Shown here in pieces: positions 1 to 9,316 of a stretch of 64,000 nucleotides of DNA (its first letter is position 1; every line of letters starts with the position of its first letter). The notes under the pieces are model-generated. The model saw only the letters and a program-made list of their open reading frames with translations. It ran no database searches and was not told the DNA's origin. The DNA comes from Spiribacter salinus M19-40. GTDB lineage: Bacteria; Pseudomonadota; Gammaproteobacteria; Nitrococcales; Nitrococcaceae. Location of the stretch: contig NC_021291.1 of NCBI RefSeq assembly GCF_000319575.2, positions 1,302,001-1,366,000 of the forward strand. Reading direction: 5' to 3'. A program made the translations under genes and the position numbers.

Positions 1-313
1 CCAGATTCCTGACCACGCCGAGCCCGGCCTGAGCGGCCGAATCAGCGGGCAAATCACTCACCCCCACCGGCAGCAGATCCCGGGCGCGAAGGCCATCAGT
101 CAATGCCTGCAGGGCGTTTCCGCTCAGGTCGAGCTCAGTCGACGCGGTGATCACCAGCGGCATACCAGTAAAGAATCCCGGCGCCTGCGCCAGCCGGGCG
201 TCCAGCTGAGCCAGTACGTGATCCGGGTCGGCGCTTAGCACCTGCAGCACGCTGAGCGTGGCCATGCGTCCCTTGATCTCAAAGGCCGCGGATTCGCCGA
301 GATGGACTGCCAT
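1..313 (-). CDS. minC: Septum site-determining protein MinC, N-terminal part (runs off the window)
   Basis: MinC inhibits FtsZ polymerisation at the cell poles and works with MinD and MinE to place the septum at mid-cell. The minus-strand reading frame begins MAVHLGESAAFEIKGRMATL and continues with an AQAPGFFTGMPLVI stretch. This matches the MinC N-terminal domain pattern (F-E-L-K-G-R, then A-Q-A-P-x-F-F-x-x-x-P-V-V). About 104 residues are visible and the C-terminal beta-helix domain lies outside the window. The ATG follows the htpG stop codon by one base, so translation is probably coupled to htpG. I expect minD and minE beyond the left edge, but they are not visible. Confidence 0.85.
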   Translation of the reverse strand, partial: MAVHLGESAAFEIKGRMATLSVLQVLSADPDHVLAQLDARLAQAPGFFTGMPLVITASTELDLSGNALQALTDGLRARDLLPVGVSDLPADSAAQAGLGVVRNL

Positions 314-314
314 G

Positions 315-2180
315 TCAGTCGAGGAGTCGGTTCATGCGGCGCACGAAGCCGGCGGGGTCGTCCAGACGGCCGCCATCCATCAGCACCGCCTGTTCGTAGA
401 GCAACGACGCCCAGTCATTCAGCGGCGCCTGTTCATCCGCTGCCAGCCGCTGGATGATCGGATGGTCCGGGTTGATCTCGAGCACCGGCTTCTGGGCAGG
501 CAATTCATGCCCCGCTGCCTTCAGCATCCGTTGCATATTGATGCCGAAATCGTGCTCGGAGACAACAATGCATGCGGGTGAGTCCGTCAGTCGGCTGCTG
601 GCGCGGACATCCTCCACCTGCTCGCCGAGCTCGGACTGCAGTCGCTCCAGCAGGGTTTTGACCGACGCGCTGGGTTCCACCGACTCGGGCTTTTCTGCCG
701 TGTCTTCACCCAGATCATCCAGCTCAAGCTCACCCTTGCCGACCGCCCGCAGCGGTGTGTCCTTGTATTTGGACAAATGCGCCACCAGCCATTCATCAAC
801 GGGCTCTGCAAGCAGCAGCACTTCCACGCCACGCTTGCGAAAAACCTCCAGGTGCGGGCTGTTGCGTACCGCTGCCAGACTCTCTCCGGTCAGGTAGTAG
901 ATCGCCTTTTGCCCCTCTTTCATCCGCTCCAGGTAATCGGCAAGCGAGACGCGCTGCTCTTCTTCATCCTGGGTCGAATGGAACCGCAAAAGCCCGGCAA
1001 CCTTTTCTGCATTGCCGGGGTCTTCAATCGGGCCTTCCTTGAGCACGGTGCCAAAGGCGCTCCAGAACCGCTGGTAGACCGCCGCATCGTCTTTGGCCAG
1101 ACGCTCCAGTGTGTCCAGGACCCGCTTGACCGATGCCGCGCGAATCCGGTCAATCAGCCGATTGTGCTGAAGCAGCTCCCGAGAGACGTTAAGCGGCAGG
1201 TCATCCGAGTCGACCACCCCGCGCACAAAGCGCAGATAGCGCGGCAACAACCGGTGCTCGCGGTCCTCCATGATGAAGACACGCCGAACGTACAGCCGAA
1301 GCCCGTGACCCGACTCCGGCTCGAACAAGTCGAAGGGACGCTGAGCGGGAATGAACAGCAGGGTTGTGAAGGACTGATCACCCTCCACCTTGTTGTGCAT
1401 CCAGCGCAGCGGGGGTTCCGTGTCGAAGCTCAGCTGCTGATAGAACTGCTGATAGTCTTCGTCTGACAGCTCACTTTTCGGACGCATCCAAAGGGCCGAG
1501 GCCTGATTAACGGTTTCAGCCTCATCCTGGTCATCCAGCAGTCGGATCGGAATCGCAATGTGATCGGAATAGCGGCGAATGACCTGACGCAGGCGGTCGC
1601 GGCTCAAGAATTCGTCCTGGCCCTCGGCAAGATGCACGGTTACATCCGTGCCGCGGCGCGCCCGAGGGCTCGCCTCCAGAGAAAACTCGCCCTTGCCATC
1701 AGACTGCCAGCGCACGCCCGCATCGGCTGACTCTCCGGCTCGGCGCGTATGCACCGTCACCGAGTCCGCCACGATGAAGGCCGAGTAGAAGCCCACACCA
1801 AACTGACCAATCAACTGCGAGTCCTGCTTTTGATCCCCGGTGAGCGCATCGAGAAAGCGCCGGGTACCCGAGCGCGCGATCGTGCCGAGGTTATCGATGA
1901 CATCCGTGCGATTCATGCCGATGCCATTGTCCGAAATGGTAATGGTGCGCGCGGACTCATCGACTACGATCCGCACCTCAGGCTCAGGATCGTCCTCGAA
2001 CAGCGCAGCGTCCTGCAGGGCCTCGAAGCGCAGACGATCGGCGGCATCCGCTGCGTTGGAGACGAGTTCGCGAAGGAAAATCTCGCGGTTGCTGTAGAGG
2101 GAGTGGATCATGAGATCCAGCAACTGCCGGACCTCGGCCTGAAATTCGAATGTCTCCGGGGTTTTCGTTTCGCTCATCAT
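315..2180 (-). CDS. htpG: Chaperone protein HtpG (bacterial Hsp90)
   Basis: HtpG is the cytosolic ATP-dependent Hsp90 chaperone. The 621-residue product is close to the E. coli length (624). The GHKL ATPase domain is clear: SNAADAADRLRFEAL (motif with the catalytic Glu/Asn), then SDNGIGM and GQFGVGFYSAF. The middle and C-terminal dimerisation domains follow without a gap. Two adjacent ATG codons could start it; the second gives MSETKTPETFEFQ, the usual family start. It lies 7 bases downstream of the acetolactate synthase stop and one base upstream of minC, so the three genes look co-transcribed. No heat-shock promoter or CIRCE-like repeat is visible in front of it. Confidence 0.96.
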   Translation of the reverse strand: MMSETKTPETFEFQAEVRQLLDLMIHSLYSNREIFLRELVSNAADAADRLRFEALQDAALFEDDPEPEVRIVVDESARTITISDNGIGMNRTDVIDNLGTIARSGTRRFLDALTGDQKQDSQLIGQFGVGFYSAFIVADSVTVHTRRAGESADAGVRWQSDGKGEFSLEASPRARRGTDVTVHLAEGQDEFLSRDRLRQVIRRYSDHIAIPIRLLDDQDEAETVNQASALWMRPKSELSDEDYQQFYQQLSFDTEPPLRWMHNKVEGDQSFTTLLFIPAQRPFDLFEPESGHGLRLYVRRVFIMEDREHRLLPRYLRFVRGVVDSDDLPLNVSRELLQHNRLIDRIRAASVKRVLDTLERLAKDDAAVYQRFWSAFGTVLKEGPIEDPGNAEKVAGLLRFHSTQDEEEQRVSLADYLERMKEGQKAIYYLTGESLAAVRNSPHLEVFRKRGVEVLLLAEPVDEWLVAHLSKYKDTPLRAVGKGELELDDLGEDTAEKPESVEPSASVKTLLERLQSELGEQVEDVRASSRLTDSPACIVVSEHDFGINMQRMLKAAGHELPAQKPVLEINPDHPIIQRLAADEQAPLNDWASLLYEQAVLMDGGRLDDPAGFVRRMNRLLD

Positions 2181-2187
2181 TCAGACT

Positions 2188-4077
2188 TCAGAACGCCTCC
2201 GAGGGGTCCACACGACCCCCACGGCCAATTTCAGGAATTTCGCGACTCGGGATATGCTCCCCGGTCACCATCTGTTTGTAGCCCATGCCCGGCCCCACCA
2301 TGGGATAGACACCGGCATCAGGATCAATCATCACTTCCAGGAAGGCCGGCCCGGGGTACTCCACAAAGGCGCGAATCACCTCGGGCAGCGCTTCACGGTC
2401 ACTGCAGCGACGGGCAAACTCGAAACCATCCGCTTCCGCCGCCTTGATAAAGTCTTTCCGGTGCAGCGATTTATCGCTGCCCGAGAAGCGGTCGTCAAAA
2501 TAAAGCTTCTGCCACTGGCGCACCATGCCATCGCCGTTGTTGTTCAGCAGCAGGATCTTGATAGGCAAACCGTAGGTGGTCACGGTCTCCATTTCGCCAA
2601 GATTCATGCGCAGGCTGCCGTCACCATCAACGTCAATGACCAGTGCTTCGGGATTGGCGAACTGAGCACCAATCGCCGCCGGCAGCCCGAATCCCATGGT
2701 GCCCATCGAGCCTGACGTCATCCAGAGCCGGGGCAGACGAAAATCAAGGTATTGCGCGGCCCACATCTGATGCTGCCCGACTCCGGTGCTCACGATCGCC
2801 TCGCCGCCAGTGATGTCGTTGAGTGCGCGCATGACCCCCTGGGGCTGAATCCAGTCACCGTCTTCCTTGAACCCCATGGGGTGCTTTTCCCGCAGGGTCG
2901 TACAGTGTTGCCCCCAGCGCGAGAAGTCGCGCTGGAAGCCGACTCGGCGCCCATGCGCCAGCAGCGAGTGCATGGCATGGCCCGCTTCACCCACGTGCGA
3001 CCAGTCCACGCCTTTGACCTTGCCGATTTCTGCTGCGTCGATATCGATATGAGCGATATGTTCGGCCAATGGGGCAAAGAGCTCGGCCTTGGCGGCCACG
3101 CGGTCATCAAATCGCGAGCCGACCGCAATGATGAAATCACAGTCTTCCACTGCATAGTTCGCATAAGCGGTGCCGTGCATACCGAGCATATGCAGGTGCA
3201 GGTCATCCGTGGTGTCCACTGCACCCAGGCCCATGACCGTGCTGACGCTCGGAATCCCGTATTCACGGGCAAACGCCGAAACGGCTTCGGCGCCCTCCCC
3301 ATGGATGGCACCGCCGCCGACATAGAGCAACGGGCGGCTTGCGCTACCCAGCATCTCGAAAAATGCCTCGGCCTTCGGTTCGGTGACCTCGGTTTGACGA
3401 AGCGCCTCCATGCGCTGGCGATAGCCCCGAATTCCGAGTAGGCCCGTGCCCTTGAACTCGCCGACCCAGTTCTGGACATCTTTCGGCAAATCCACCACCA
3501 CCGGGCCAGGGCGACCGGATCGGGCGACCTCGAACGCCGTGCGAATGGTCTCCTCAAGTCGCTCAGGCTGGGTCACCAGGAACACGTGCTTTGCACAGTT
3601 CCCCATGATGTTAACGATGGGCGCTTCCTGAAACGCATCCGTGCCCATCGCGCCCCGTGCCACCTGGCCGGTAATCAGCACCACCGGCACAGAGTCGGCC
3701 ATGCAGTCACGAATCGGCGTCACCGTGTTCGTGGCCCCGGGCCCGGAGGTCACCAGAAACACGCCCACCTTACCGCTGCTGCGGGCGTATCCCGCCGCCA
3801 TGAAACCCGCGCCCTGCTCGTTCGCCGGCACAACGAGCTTCATCGGGTCGACGTCGGCGTCCGCCCGCTCGCGCTCGTTGTAGCGGAACACGGCGTCATA
3901 GGTTGGCAGGATGGCGCCCCCGCTATAACCGAACACCGTGTCGACACCCTCCTGCGCCAGCACCTCGACGACCATTTCCGCGCCACTCAGCTGCTCGCCA
4001 GCGCGGGGATGGGTTGCCGGTGTCTGGGCCGGTGCGTCAGCCGTTTCGGCTTTGCTCGGGAGGGCGGCGTCGTCCAT
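2188..4077 (-). CDS. Acetolactate synthase (acetohydroxyacid synthase), large catalytic subunit
   Basis: A ThDP-dependent enzyme of branched-chain amino acid synthesis that condenses pyruvate with pyruvate or 2-oxobutyrate. Visible signatures are the N-terminal ThDP site with catalytic Glu in VPANEQGAGFMAAGYAR (most relatives have HEQGA), TSGPGATN, the FAD-region R-x-P segment, the Mg/ThDP motif DGDGSLRMN...NNN, and the substrate-pocket Trp in VRQWQKLYF that is typical of AHAS. It is 629 residues, with about 30 poorly conserved residues before LSGAEMVVEVL. The start is supported by an AGGGA ribosome site. No ilvN/ilvH regulatory subunit is adjacent, so ilvB, ilvI or ilvG cannot be chosen. A bulkier segment around residues 65-85 (NERERADADVDPMK) differs from the E. 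coli enzymes. Confidence 0.88.
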   Translation of the reverse strand: MDDAALPSKAETADAPAQTPATHPRAGEQLSGAEMVVEVLAQEGVDTVFGYSGGAILPTYDAVFRYNERERADADVDPMKLVVPANEQGAGFMAAGYARSSGKVGVFLVTSGPGATNTVTPIRDCMADSVPVVLITGQVARGAMGTDAFQEAPIVNIMGNCAKHVFLVTQPERLEETIRTAFEVARSGRPGPVVVDLPKDVQNWVGEFKGTGLLGIRGYRQRMEALRQTEVTEPKAEAFFEMLGSASRPLLYVGGGAIHGEGAEAVSAFAREYGIPSVSTVMGLGAVDTTDDLHLHMLGMHGTAYANYAVEDCDFIIAVGSRFDDRVAAKAELFAPLAEHIAHIDIDAAEIGKVKGVDWSHVGEAGHAMHSLLAHGRRVGFQRDFSRWGQHCTTLREKHPMGFKEDGDWIQPQGVMRALNDITGGEAIVSTGVGQHQMWAAQYLDFRLPRLWMTSGSMGTMGFGLPAAIGAQFANPEALVIDVDGDGSLRMNLGEMETVTTYGLPIKILLLNNNGDGMVRQWQKLYFDDRFSGSDKSLHRKDFIKAAEADGFEFARRCSDREALPEVIRAFVEYPGPAFLEVMIDPDAGVYPMVGPGMGYKQMVTGEHIPSREIPEIGRGGRVDPSEAF

Positions 4078-4116
4078 ATTCTTGTCCCTAAAACAGTCAG
4101 TTATTTCCAGTAGTTA

Positions 4117-4146
4117 AGCATACCGGTGCGATGTAGCCAGCGACAA
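4117..4146 (-). promoter_or_regulatory. Candidate sigma70 promoter for the acetolactate synthase–htpG–minC unit
   Basis: On the minus strand TTGTCG (4146-4141) and TATGCT (4122-4117) are separated by 18 bases. They lie in the 72-base gap between the msrB stop and the acetolactate synthase start. Each hexamer matches the consensus at four of six positions, so this is plausible but weak. Confidence 0.33.
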
Positions 4147-4149
4147 GCG

Positions 4150-4557
4150 TCAACCCGCGGCCTGACGGGGCCGGAACTGCAGCGATACGGAATTGATGCA
4201 GTAGCGCAATCCGGTTGGCGCTGGCCCATCCGGGAAGACATGCCCGAGGTGGGCATCACAGGCCCGGCATAGCGCCTCCGTGCGGCGCATGCCCAGCGTG
4301 TTGTCTGATTCCGTGGCAACCGCCTGGTCGTCCAGCGGCGCCCAGAAGCTGGGCCAGCCAGTGCCCGAATCGTACTTCTGCTCGCTGTCAAACAGCGGCG
4401 CATCACAGCAGATGCAATGAAAGACCCCATCGGCCTTCAACGCATTGTACTCGCCAGAAAACGGGGGCTCCGTACCCTTTTCGCGCGCCACGCGATATTG
4501 CTCAGGGGTCAGGCGGGAGCGCCAGTCAATGTCTGATAGGGATTGCTCTGTCGTCAT
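4150..4557 (-). CDS. msrB: Peptide-methionine (R)-S-oxide reductase MsrB
   Basis: Reduces the R-epimer of methionine sulfoxide in oxidised proteins, using thioredoxin for recycling. The 135-residue protein carries the two zinc-binding Cys pairs (CICC near residue 47 and CRAC near residue 96), the GWPSFW substrate loop and the catalytic RYCINSVSL near the C-terminus. These are the hallmarks of a zinc-type cytosolic MsrB. It is divergent from serB across a 62-base gap, and no msrA is adjacent. Length and motifs are complete, so it looks functional. Confidence 0.95.
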   Translation of the reverse strand: MTTEQSLSDIDWRSRLTPEQYRVAREKGTEPPFSGEYNALKADGVFHCICCDAPLFDSEQKYDSGTGWPSFWAPLDDQAVATESDNTLGMRRTEALCRACDAHLGHVFPDGPAPTGLRYCINSVSLQFRPRQAAG

Positions 4558-4583
4558 GGTCAGCGCCTCTTTCAGGTTTGTCC

Positions 4584-4589
4584 TACAAT
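4584..4589 (+). promoter_or_regulatory. Candidate -10 element for serB
   Basis: TACAAT (five of six to TATAAT) lies 31 bases before the serB ATG in the msrB/serB divergent gap. No convincing -35 hexamer sits 16-18 bases upstream. A weak GAGCG ribosome site precedes the ATG. Confidence 0.3.
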
Positions 4590-4619
4590 AACGCGCGTCT
4601 TTACTGATGAGCGAGCACC

Positions 4620-5846
4620 ATGGCCGAGCGTGACAGCGAGATTATTCTGATTAACATCTCTGGCAGTGACCGACCCGGGGTCACGGCGGCGCTAATGGGC
4701 ATCCTTTCCGAGTATGACGTCCGCGTCCTCGATATCAGCCAGGCCATGGTCCATGAAAATCTCGCCCTCGGCATCCTGGTCAAGTTCCCCGCACTCAGCG
4801 CGTCAGCATCGGTGCTGAAAGACCTGCTATTCGAGGCGCATCAACTGGATCTGCGAGTCCGCTTCCAGCCAGTCAGCCGCGACGAATATCAGCACTGGGT
4901 CGTGGGTGAACACCAGTCCCGGTATGTCCTGACCCTGCTCGGCCGGCGAGTCACCGCCGCCCAAATTGCCCGCATCGCCGGCGTCACGACCGCCCACGGC
5001 CTCAACATCGAGGACATCGGCCGGCTGTCGGCTCGCAGCGCGCTGCATGATGACGATACCGAGACACGGGCCTGCCTCGAGCTCAGCCTGCGCGGCGAGC
5101 CCGATGACGCCGACGCCATGAAAGCGGCGTTTCTGTCCATCTCCCGGGAAATGGACATTGATATCTCTTTCCAGGAGGACAACTTCTATCGCCGTAACCG
5201 CCGCCTGGTGGTCTTTGACATGGACTCCACGCTGATCCGTGAAGAGGTTATCGACGAGCTGGCGCTGGAAGCAGGCGCCGGGGACGAGGTGGCGGCGATT
5301 ACCGAGGCGGCAATGCGCGGCGACATGGATTTCCGCGAGAGTCTGATCAAGCGCGTCGCGCTGCTGGAGGGACTCGACGAGGCGGTACTGCAACGCGTGG
5401 CTGACCGCCTGACGCTCACCGAAGGTGCCGAGCGGCTGCTTAAAACGCTGCGCCTGCTTGGCTACCGCACAGCTGTCATCTCAGGCGGATTCGATTATTT
5501 CGGCCATCATCTCCAAAGCCGGCTTGGCCTGGATACCGTGCATGCCAATCAGCTTGAGATTGAGTCGGGCCGACTGACCGGCAAGCTGGTGGGTGACATC
5601 ATTGATGGTGAGCGCAAAGCGACGCTGCTGCAGTCACTCGCTGATGAACTGGGCATCGAGCAGTCGCAGGTCATTGCAGTCGGGGATGGTGCTAACGATC
5701 TGCCGATGCTGCGCTCGGCTGGCTTGGGCATCGCGTTTCACGCCAAACCGCTCGTTCAGCGCAATGCCCGCCAGGCCATCTCAACCATCGGCCTGGACGG
5801 TGTGCTCTATCTCATGGGGATGAACGACGCAGAAAGCCCCCACTGA
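4620..5846 (+). CDS. serB: Phosphoserine phosphatase SerB with two N-terminal ACT domains
   Basis: Catalyses the last step of serine synthesis, removing phosphate from O-phospho-L-serine. The 408-residue protein has two ACT-like domains (about residues 5-80 and 100-175) followed by a HAD phosphatase domain. HAD motif I is FDMDSTL, with nucleophile Asp200 and acid/base Asp202. Motif II is the Ser in [10 protein letters not shown], and motif III/IV is [10 protein letters not shown]. The tandem ACT arrangement is like the Pseudomonas/mycobacterial SerB type and suggests allosteric control by amino acids, though the ligand cannot be read from the sequence. It is a single-gene unit, with its stop codon inside a terminator-like hairpin. 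Confidence 0.95.
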   Translation: MAERDSEIILINISGSDRPGVTAALMGILSEYDVRVLDISQAMVHENLALGILVKFPALSASASVLKDLLFEAHQLDLRVRFQPVSRDEYQHWVVGEHQSRYVLTLLGRRVTAAQIARIAGVTTAHGLNIEDIGRLSARSALHDDDTETRACLELSLRGEPDDADAMKAAFLSISREMDIDISFQEDNFYRRNRRLVVFDMDSTLIREEVIDELALEAGAGDEVAAITEAAMRGDMDFRESLIKRVALLEGLDEAVLQRVADRLTLTEGAERLLKTLRLLGYRTAVISGGFDYFGHHLQSRLGLDTVHANQLEIESGRLTGKLVGDIIDGERKATLLQSLADELGIEQSQVIAVGDGANDLPMLRSAGLGIAFHAKPLVQRNARQAISTIGLDGVLYLMGMNDAESPH

Positions 5847-5860
5847 TACCAGCGGGGGCT
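5835..5860 (-). terminator. Hairpin terminator between convergent serB and rplS
   Basis: AGCCCCC (5835-5841) pairs with GGGGGCT (5854-5860) across a 12-base loop that contains the serB stop codon. On the minus strand the stem is followed by TTTCTG, a short T-rich stretch. It therefore best fits the end of the rpsP–rimM–trmD–rplS transcript, but could work for serB too. Confidence 0.55.
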
Positions 5861-5873
5861 CTCACGCCCGAGT

Positions 5874-6251
5874 TCAGGCCTTGGCGCTGCCCTTGGCGCG
5901 AACCTTTTCCTTAATGCGCGCTGCCTTACCACGGCGATCGCGCAGGAAGTAGAGCTTCGCGCGACGAACGTCACCCCGGCGTTTCACCTGCACGCTCTCA
6001 ATCAGGGGGCTATGCAGCTGGAAGACCCGCTCCACACCCTCGCCGTGTGAGACCTTGCGGAGTGTAAAAGAGGAGTTCAGCCCCCGATTACGCCGTGCAA
6101 TAACAACGCCTTCGAATGGCTGCGTCCGCTCGCGATTGCCCTCGCGCACCCAGACGTTAACCAAGACGGTATCGCCCGGGTTGATCCCATCGAGCGAGCG
6201 CCCGGTGGACTCGACCTGCTCACGCTCCAGGTCCTCGATGATGTTGCTCAT
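5874..6251 (-). CDS. rplS: 50S ribosomal protein L19
   Basis: L19 sits at the 30S–50S interface near the A-site. The 125-residue product starts [12 protein letters not shown] and contains the family core [20 protein letters not shown] (about residues 26-45). Further on are [20 protein letters not shown] and [16 protein letters not shown], ending in a basic tail. It is about ten residues longer than the E. coli protein because of the C-terminal tail. It is the last gene of the rpsP–rimM–trmD–rplS operon, 19 bases after trmD and just before the hairpin shared with serB. Confidence 0.98.
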   Translation of the reverse strand: MSNIIEDLEREQVESTGRSLDGINPGDTVLVNVWVREGNRERTQPFEGVVIARRNRGLNSSFTLRKVSHGEGVERVFQLHSPLIESVQVKRRGDVRRAKLYFLRDRRGKAARIKEKVRAKGSAKA

Positions 6252-6270
6252 GACTGCATCCCCTGTCCTG

Positions 6271-7008
6271 TCAATAATCCTGCTCGCGACGATAGTCTTC
6301 GAGCAGTGTCTGTTCTTCGTGGCTTAGCCCGCGCTGCTCAAGCAGATCAGGGCGTTTTCGCCAGGTTCTTCCAAGCGCCTCTCGATGACGCCAGCGGGCA
6401 ACCGCCTGATGGTCGCCGCTAAGCAGCACATCCGGCACGCCCTGGCCCGCCACCACCTCGGGGCGGGTGTAATGCGGGCAGTCTAGCAGCCCCTCGGCGA
6501 ACGCGTCCTGTGCCGCCGAATCTGCATGACCCAGCACGCCAGGCAGCAGGCGGGCCACGGCATCCATCATGACCATGGCCGGCAACTCCCCACCACTGAC
6601 GACATAATCGCCAATGGAGATTTCCTGATCGACCTCAAGCTCAATCAGCCGCTCGTCGATCCCTTCGTAGCGACCGCATAACAGAATAATCCGCCCGCAG
6701 TCTGCCAGGGCCGCCACCCCGGCACCATCCAGCTTTTGGCCCTCGGGTGTGAGATACACCACCGAAGCAGGCTCACCTGCGGCCCGGGCTGCCTGAATAG
6801 CCGCCCTCACGGGCTCGACCTTCATCACCATGCCGGGACCGCCACCGTACGGCCGATCATCCACCGTCCGATGCCGGTCCGTGGCGTAATCCCGCGGATT
6901 CCAGGTCACCAGTTCAACCAGCCCCTGCTCCGCCGCGCGGCCGAGGACGCCATGACCCATCACGGCATCCACCATGTCCGGAAAGAGCGTGATGACGTCA
7001 AAACGCAT
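6271..7008 (-). CDS. trmD: tRNA (guanine-N1)-methyltransferase TrmD
   Basis: Methylates G37 next to the anticodon of several tRNAs and so prevents +1 frameshifting. The 245-residue SPOUT enzyme begins [14 protein letters not shown]. It shows the trefoil-knot SAM-binding segments [23 protein letters not shown] and [15 protein letters not shown]. Asp/Arg catalytic residues lie in the following NTRPEV-like region (here CPHYTRPEV). It is the third gene of the conserved rpsP operon, 6 bases after the rimM stop. Confidence 0.97.
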   Translation of the reverse strand: MRFDVITLFPDMVDAVMGHGVLGRAAEQGLVELVTWNPRDYATDRHRTVDDRPYGGGPGMVMKVEPVRAAIQAARAAGEPASVVYLTPEGQKLDGAGVAALADCGRIILLCGRYEGIDERLIELEVDQEISIGDYVVSGGELPAMVMMDAVARLLPGVLGHADSAAQDAFAEGLLDCPHYTRPEVVAGQGVPDVLLSGDHQAVARWRHREALGRTWRKRPDLLEQRGLSHEEQTLLEDYRREQDY

Positions 7009-7014
7009 CGCGGC

Positions 7015-7578
7015 TCAAAACTCGGGATCCCAATCCACTCGAAGCTGCCCGGCTGTCAGGTCGACTTCGAGTACGTGCCGATCGGGCACATACGGAATGA
7101 GACGCTCCCGGTCTCCATCCACCACCAGCACATCATTCGCGCCGGTCTCCATTAATCCTGTCACCACGCCCAGACGCGATCCGTCGACGTTAATGACTTC
7201 AAGCCCCTGCAAATCGGCCCAGTACACCTCGCCGGGTTCGGCGGCGGGCAACTGCTGCCGGGGCACTCTGATCTCGTGGCCTCGCAGCGCCATGGCACTG
7301 TCCCGGTCGGACACGCCAGCCAGCGTGGCGATCAGGCCTTTCCCCTGCTGTCTCGATCCGAGGACAGCGTAGTCCCGGCTTTGCCCGTTCAAAACGAGCG
7401 TCCAGACCGGATAGTCAAAAATGTTTTCGCGCGGCCGCGTCGCTGAATAGACTTTGACGGCGCCGAGCACGCCATGCACTCCCACCACTTCGCCGAGCAC
7501 AACATCCGCGGGCGACTCGCCCCCGTGCGGATCGGCGACTATGGGCTGATCAGGCGCTTTCGGCCTCTGCGGCTGCAC
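7015..7578 (-). CDS. rimM: Ribosome maturation factor RimM (start uncertain)
   Basis: RimM helps 30S head assembly and binds S19. The core [19 protein letters not shown] and the ending [14 protein letters not shown]...[14 protein letters not shown] are typical (PRC-barrel C-terminal domain). There is no ATG at the expected place. A GTG at 7578 gives 187 residues, close to the E. coli length (182), and overlaps rpsP by 29 bases. A GTG at 7500 would give a shorter 161-residue form starting at the core. I prefer the longer form on length alone; neither has a strong ribosome site. Confidence 0.85.
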   Translation of the reverse strand: MQPQRPKAPDQPIVADPHGGESPADVVLGEVVGVHGVLGAVKVYSATRPRENIFDYPVWTLVLNGQSRDYAVLGSRQQGKGLIATLAGVSDRDSAMALRGHEIRVPRQQLPAAEPGEVYWADLQGLEVINVDGSRLGVVTGLMETGANDVLVVDGDRERLIPYVPDRHVLEVDLTAGQLRVDWDPEF

Positions 7579-7819
7579 CGCGCCGTGCCTGACGAATGAG
7601 CTGCACCACGCGCTCACTGGGCTGTGCCCCCTTGGCAATCCAGCGATCCACACCCTCAAGGTCAAGCCGCAGCGGCACTTCCTGCCCTGCCGCGACCGGG
7701 TTGAAGAACCCCAGACGCTCAATGAATCGCCCGTCGCGAGCGTTACGGCGGTCAGTCACCACCACGTGGTAGAACGGCCGTTTCTTGGCACCTGTGCGCG
7801 CCAGTCGAATGGTAACCAT
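7550..7819 (-). CDS. rpsP: 30S ribosomal protein S16
   Basis: A 30S assembly protein. The 89-residue product starts [20 protein letters not shown], with the family motifs [21 protein letters not shown] and [12 protein letters not shown], and ends in an Ala/Glu-rich tail. It is the first gene of the rpsP–rimM–trmD–rplS operon. An AGGGA ribosome site stands 6-10 bases before the ATG, and a candidate promoter lies 40-68 bases upstream, overlapping the end of ffh. Confidence 0.98.
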   Translation of the reverse strand: MVTIRLARTGAKKRPFYHVVVTDRRNARDGRFIERLGFFNPVAAGQEVPLRLDLEGVDRWIAKGAQPSERVVQLIRQARRGAAAEAESA

Positions 7820-7858
7820 GCTTGTCCCTGAATTATCCGGTCAATTGATCAACCCGCG

Positions 7859-7887
7859 ATTGTACCCGGGCGCCTACCGCCCGCCAA
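7859..7887 (-). promoter_or_regulatory. Candidate promoter of the rpsP–rimM–trmD–rplS operon
   Basis: On the minus strand TTGGCG (7887-7882) and TACAAT (7864-7859) are spaced by 17 bases. The -35 lies inside the Gly/Pro-rich 3' end of ffh, and the predicted start would give a leader of about 33 bases. This would separate the ribosomal operon from ffh. Confidence 0.42.
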
Positions 7888-9274
7888 GCCCCGGTGGTAA
7901 CCCACCCCCGGGCGGCATGCCCCCCGGCGGCATTCCGCCACCGCCACCGAGCTGGCGCATCATCTTTTTCATACCGCCCTTGCGGAATTGCTTCATCATT
8001 TTCTGCATTTGCTTGTGTTGTTTCAGCAGCCGGTTCACTTCCTGGACTTGCAGACCACTGCCCACCGCAATACGCCGCTTCCGCGATCCGTTGATCACCT
8101 CCGGTTTGCGCCGCTCGCCCGGCGTCATCGCGTTGATCATGGCGATCTGCCGGCGGACCTGCTGATCATCCATCTGCTGGCTGACCTGACTGCCCATCTG
8201 GCCCATACCGGGCAGCTTGTCCATCAGACCGTCCATACCCCCCATCTTGGTAATCTGCTGCATCTGCTCGCGCATGTCTTCCAGGTCAAACCCCTTGCCC
8301 TTTTTGAGCTTGCCGGCCATTCGCTCGGCCTGCGCTTGATCAACATTGCGCTCCATGTTCTCGACAAAACTGAGCACATCGCCCATGCCGAGAATCCGGG
8401 ATGCGACCCGATCGGGATGAAACGGCTCCAAGGCATCGGTTTTTTCACCGACACCAAGAAACTTGATGGGCTTGCCGGTCACCTGGCGAATGGACAGCGC
8501 CGCGCCGCCGCGCGCATCGCCATCGGTCTTGGTCAATACCAGGCCGGTCAGCGGAAGCGCCTCATCGAAAGCGCGGGCCGTGCTCGCCGCATCCTGACCG
8601 GTCATACTGTCGACCACGAACAAGGTCTCCACGGGTTCCACTGCGGCGTGGACCCGGCTTGCCTCGCTCATCATCGCCTCGTCAACGGACAGCCGCCCGG
8701 CGGTATCCACGAGCAGGACGTCGTAATAACCCTTTCGCGCGGCCTCTTTTGCCGCCTTCGCGGTCTTGATCGGATCGGCTTCGGGGTCGGTCGGATGAAA
8801 ATCCATCCCGACCTCATCCGCCAGGCGCTGAAGCTGGTCAATGGCCGCCGGTCGATAGACATCCAGCGAGACCGCCAGCACCTTCTTTTTCTCACGCTCG
8901 CGGAGCAAGCGGCCAAGTTTGGCAATACTGGTGGTCTTACCCGAGCCCTGCAGCCCCGCCAGCATGACCACGGCCGGCGGACGGGTACTGAGATCGAGTG
9001 CGTCGTTTTCCTCGCCCATGAGCTGCACCAGCTCGCCGTGGACGATTTTCACGAATGCCTGACCGGGTGTGAGACTCTTCATGACCTCGGCGCCCAGCGC
9101 GCGCTCGCGCACCTGCGCGATGAAGTCCTTGACCACCGGGAGAGCGACATCGGCCTCCAGCAGCGCCATGCGGACCTCGCGCAAAGTCTCCTGAATGTTG
9201 TCCTCGGTCAGGCGGCCCTTGCCCTTGATTCGCTTGCCAATGGCCTCGAGCCGGTCGCTGAGATTGCTGAACAT
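7874..9274 (-). CDS. ffh: Signal recognition particle protein Ffh (SRP54)
   Basis: The GTPase that, with 4.5S RNA, targets inner-membrane proteins to FtsY and SecYEG. The 466-residue product has the N domain (ALLEADVALPVV), then the G domain with GLQGSGKTTS (G1, about residue 106), DVYRPAAIDQL, DTAGRL and TKTDGDARGG. The Met-rich M domain with the RNA-binding SRKRRIAVGSG follows. It ends in a Gly/Met/Pro-rich tail (MPPGGMPPGG). It is divergent from ypjD, the usual gammaproteobacterial neighbour. Confidence 0.98.
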   Translation of the reverse strand: MFSNLSDRLEAIGKRIKGKGRLTEDNIQETLREVRMALLEADVALPVVKDFIAQVRERALGAEVMKSLTPGQAFVKIVHGELVQLMGEENDALDLSTRPPAVVMLAGLQGSGKTTSIAKLGRLLREREKKKVLAVSLDVYRPAAIDQLQRLADEVGMDFHPTDPEADPIKTAKAAKEAARKGYYDVLLVDTAGRLSVDEAMMSEASRVHAAVEPVETLFVVDSMTGQDAASTARAFDEALPLTGLVLTKTDGDARGGAALSIRQVTGKPIKFLGVGEKTDALEPFHPDRVASRILGMGDVLSFVENMERNVDQAQAERMAGKLKKGKGFDLEDMREQMQQITKMGGMDGLMDKLPGMGQMGSQVSQQMDDQQVRRQIAMINAMTPGERRKPEVINGSRKRRIAVGSGLQVQEVNRLLKQHKQMQKMMKQFRKGGMKKMMRQLGGGGGMPPGGMPPGGGLPPGLGGR

Positions 9275-9316
9275 CGTGTCGACGACCCCCGCGGTCGATA
9301 CCGGAAATGACCCTGA

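Noticed and set aside
7988-9310. A 440-codon open frame on the plus strand opposite ffh
   Set aside because: It is the antisense shadow of a clear, conserved ffh gene in a GC-rich genome. It has no recognisable domain and is His/Leu/Gln-rich, as expected for such shadows.
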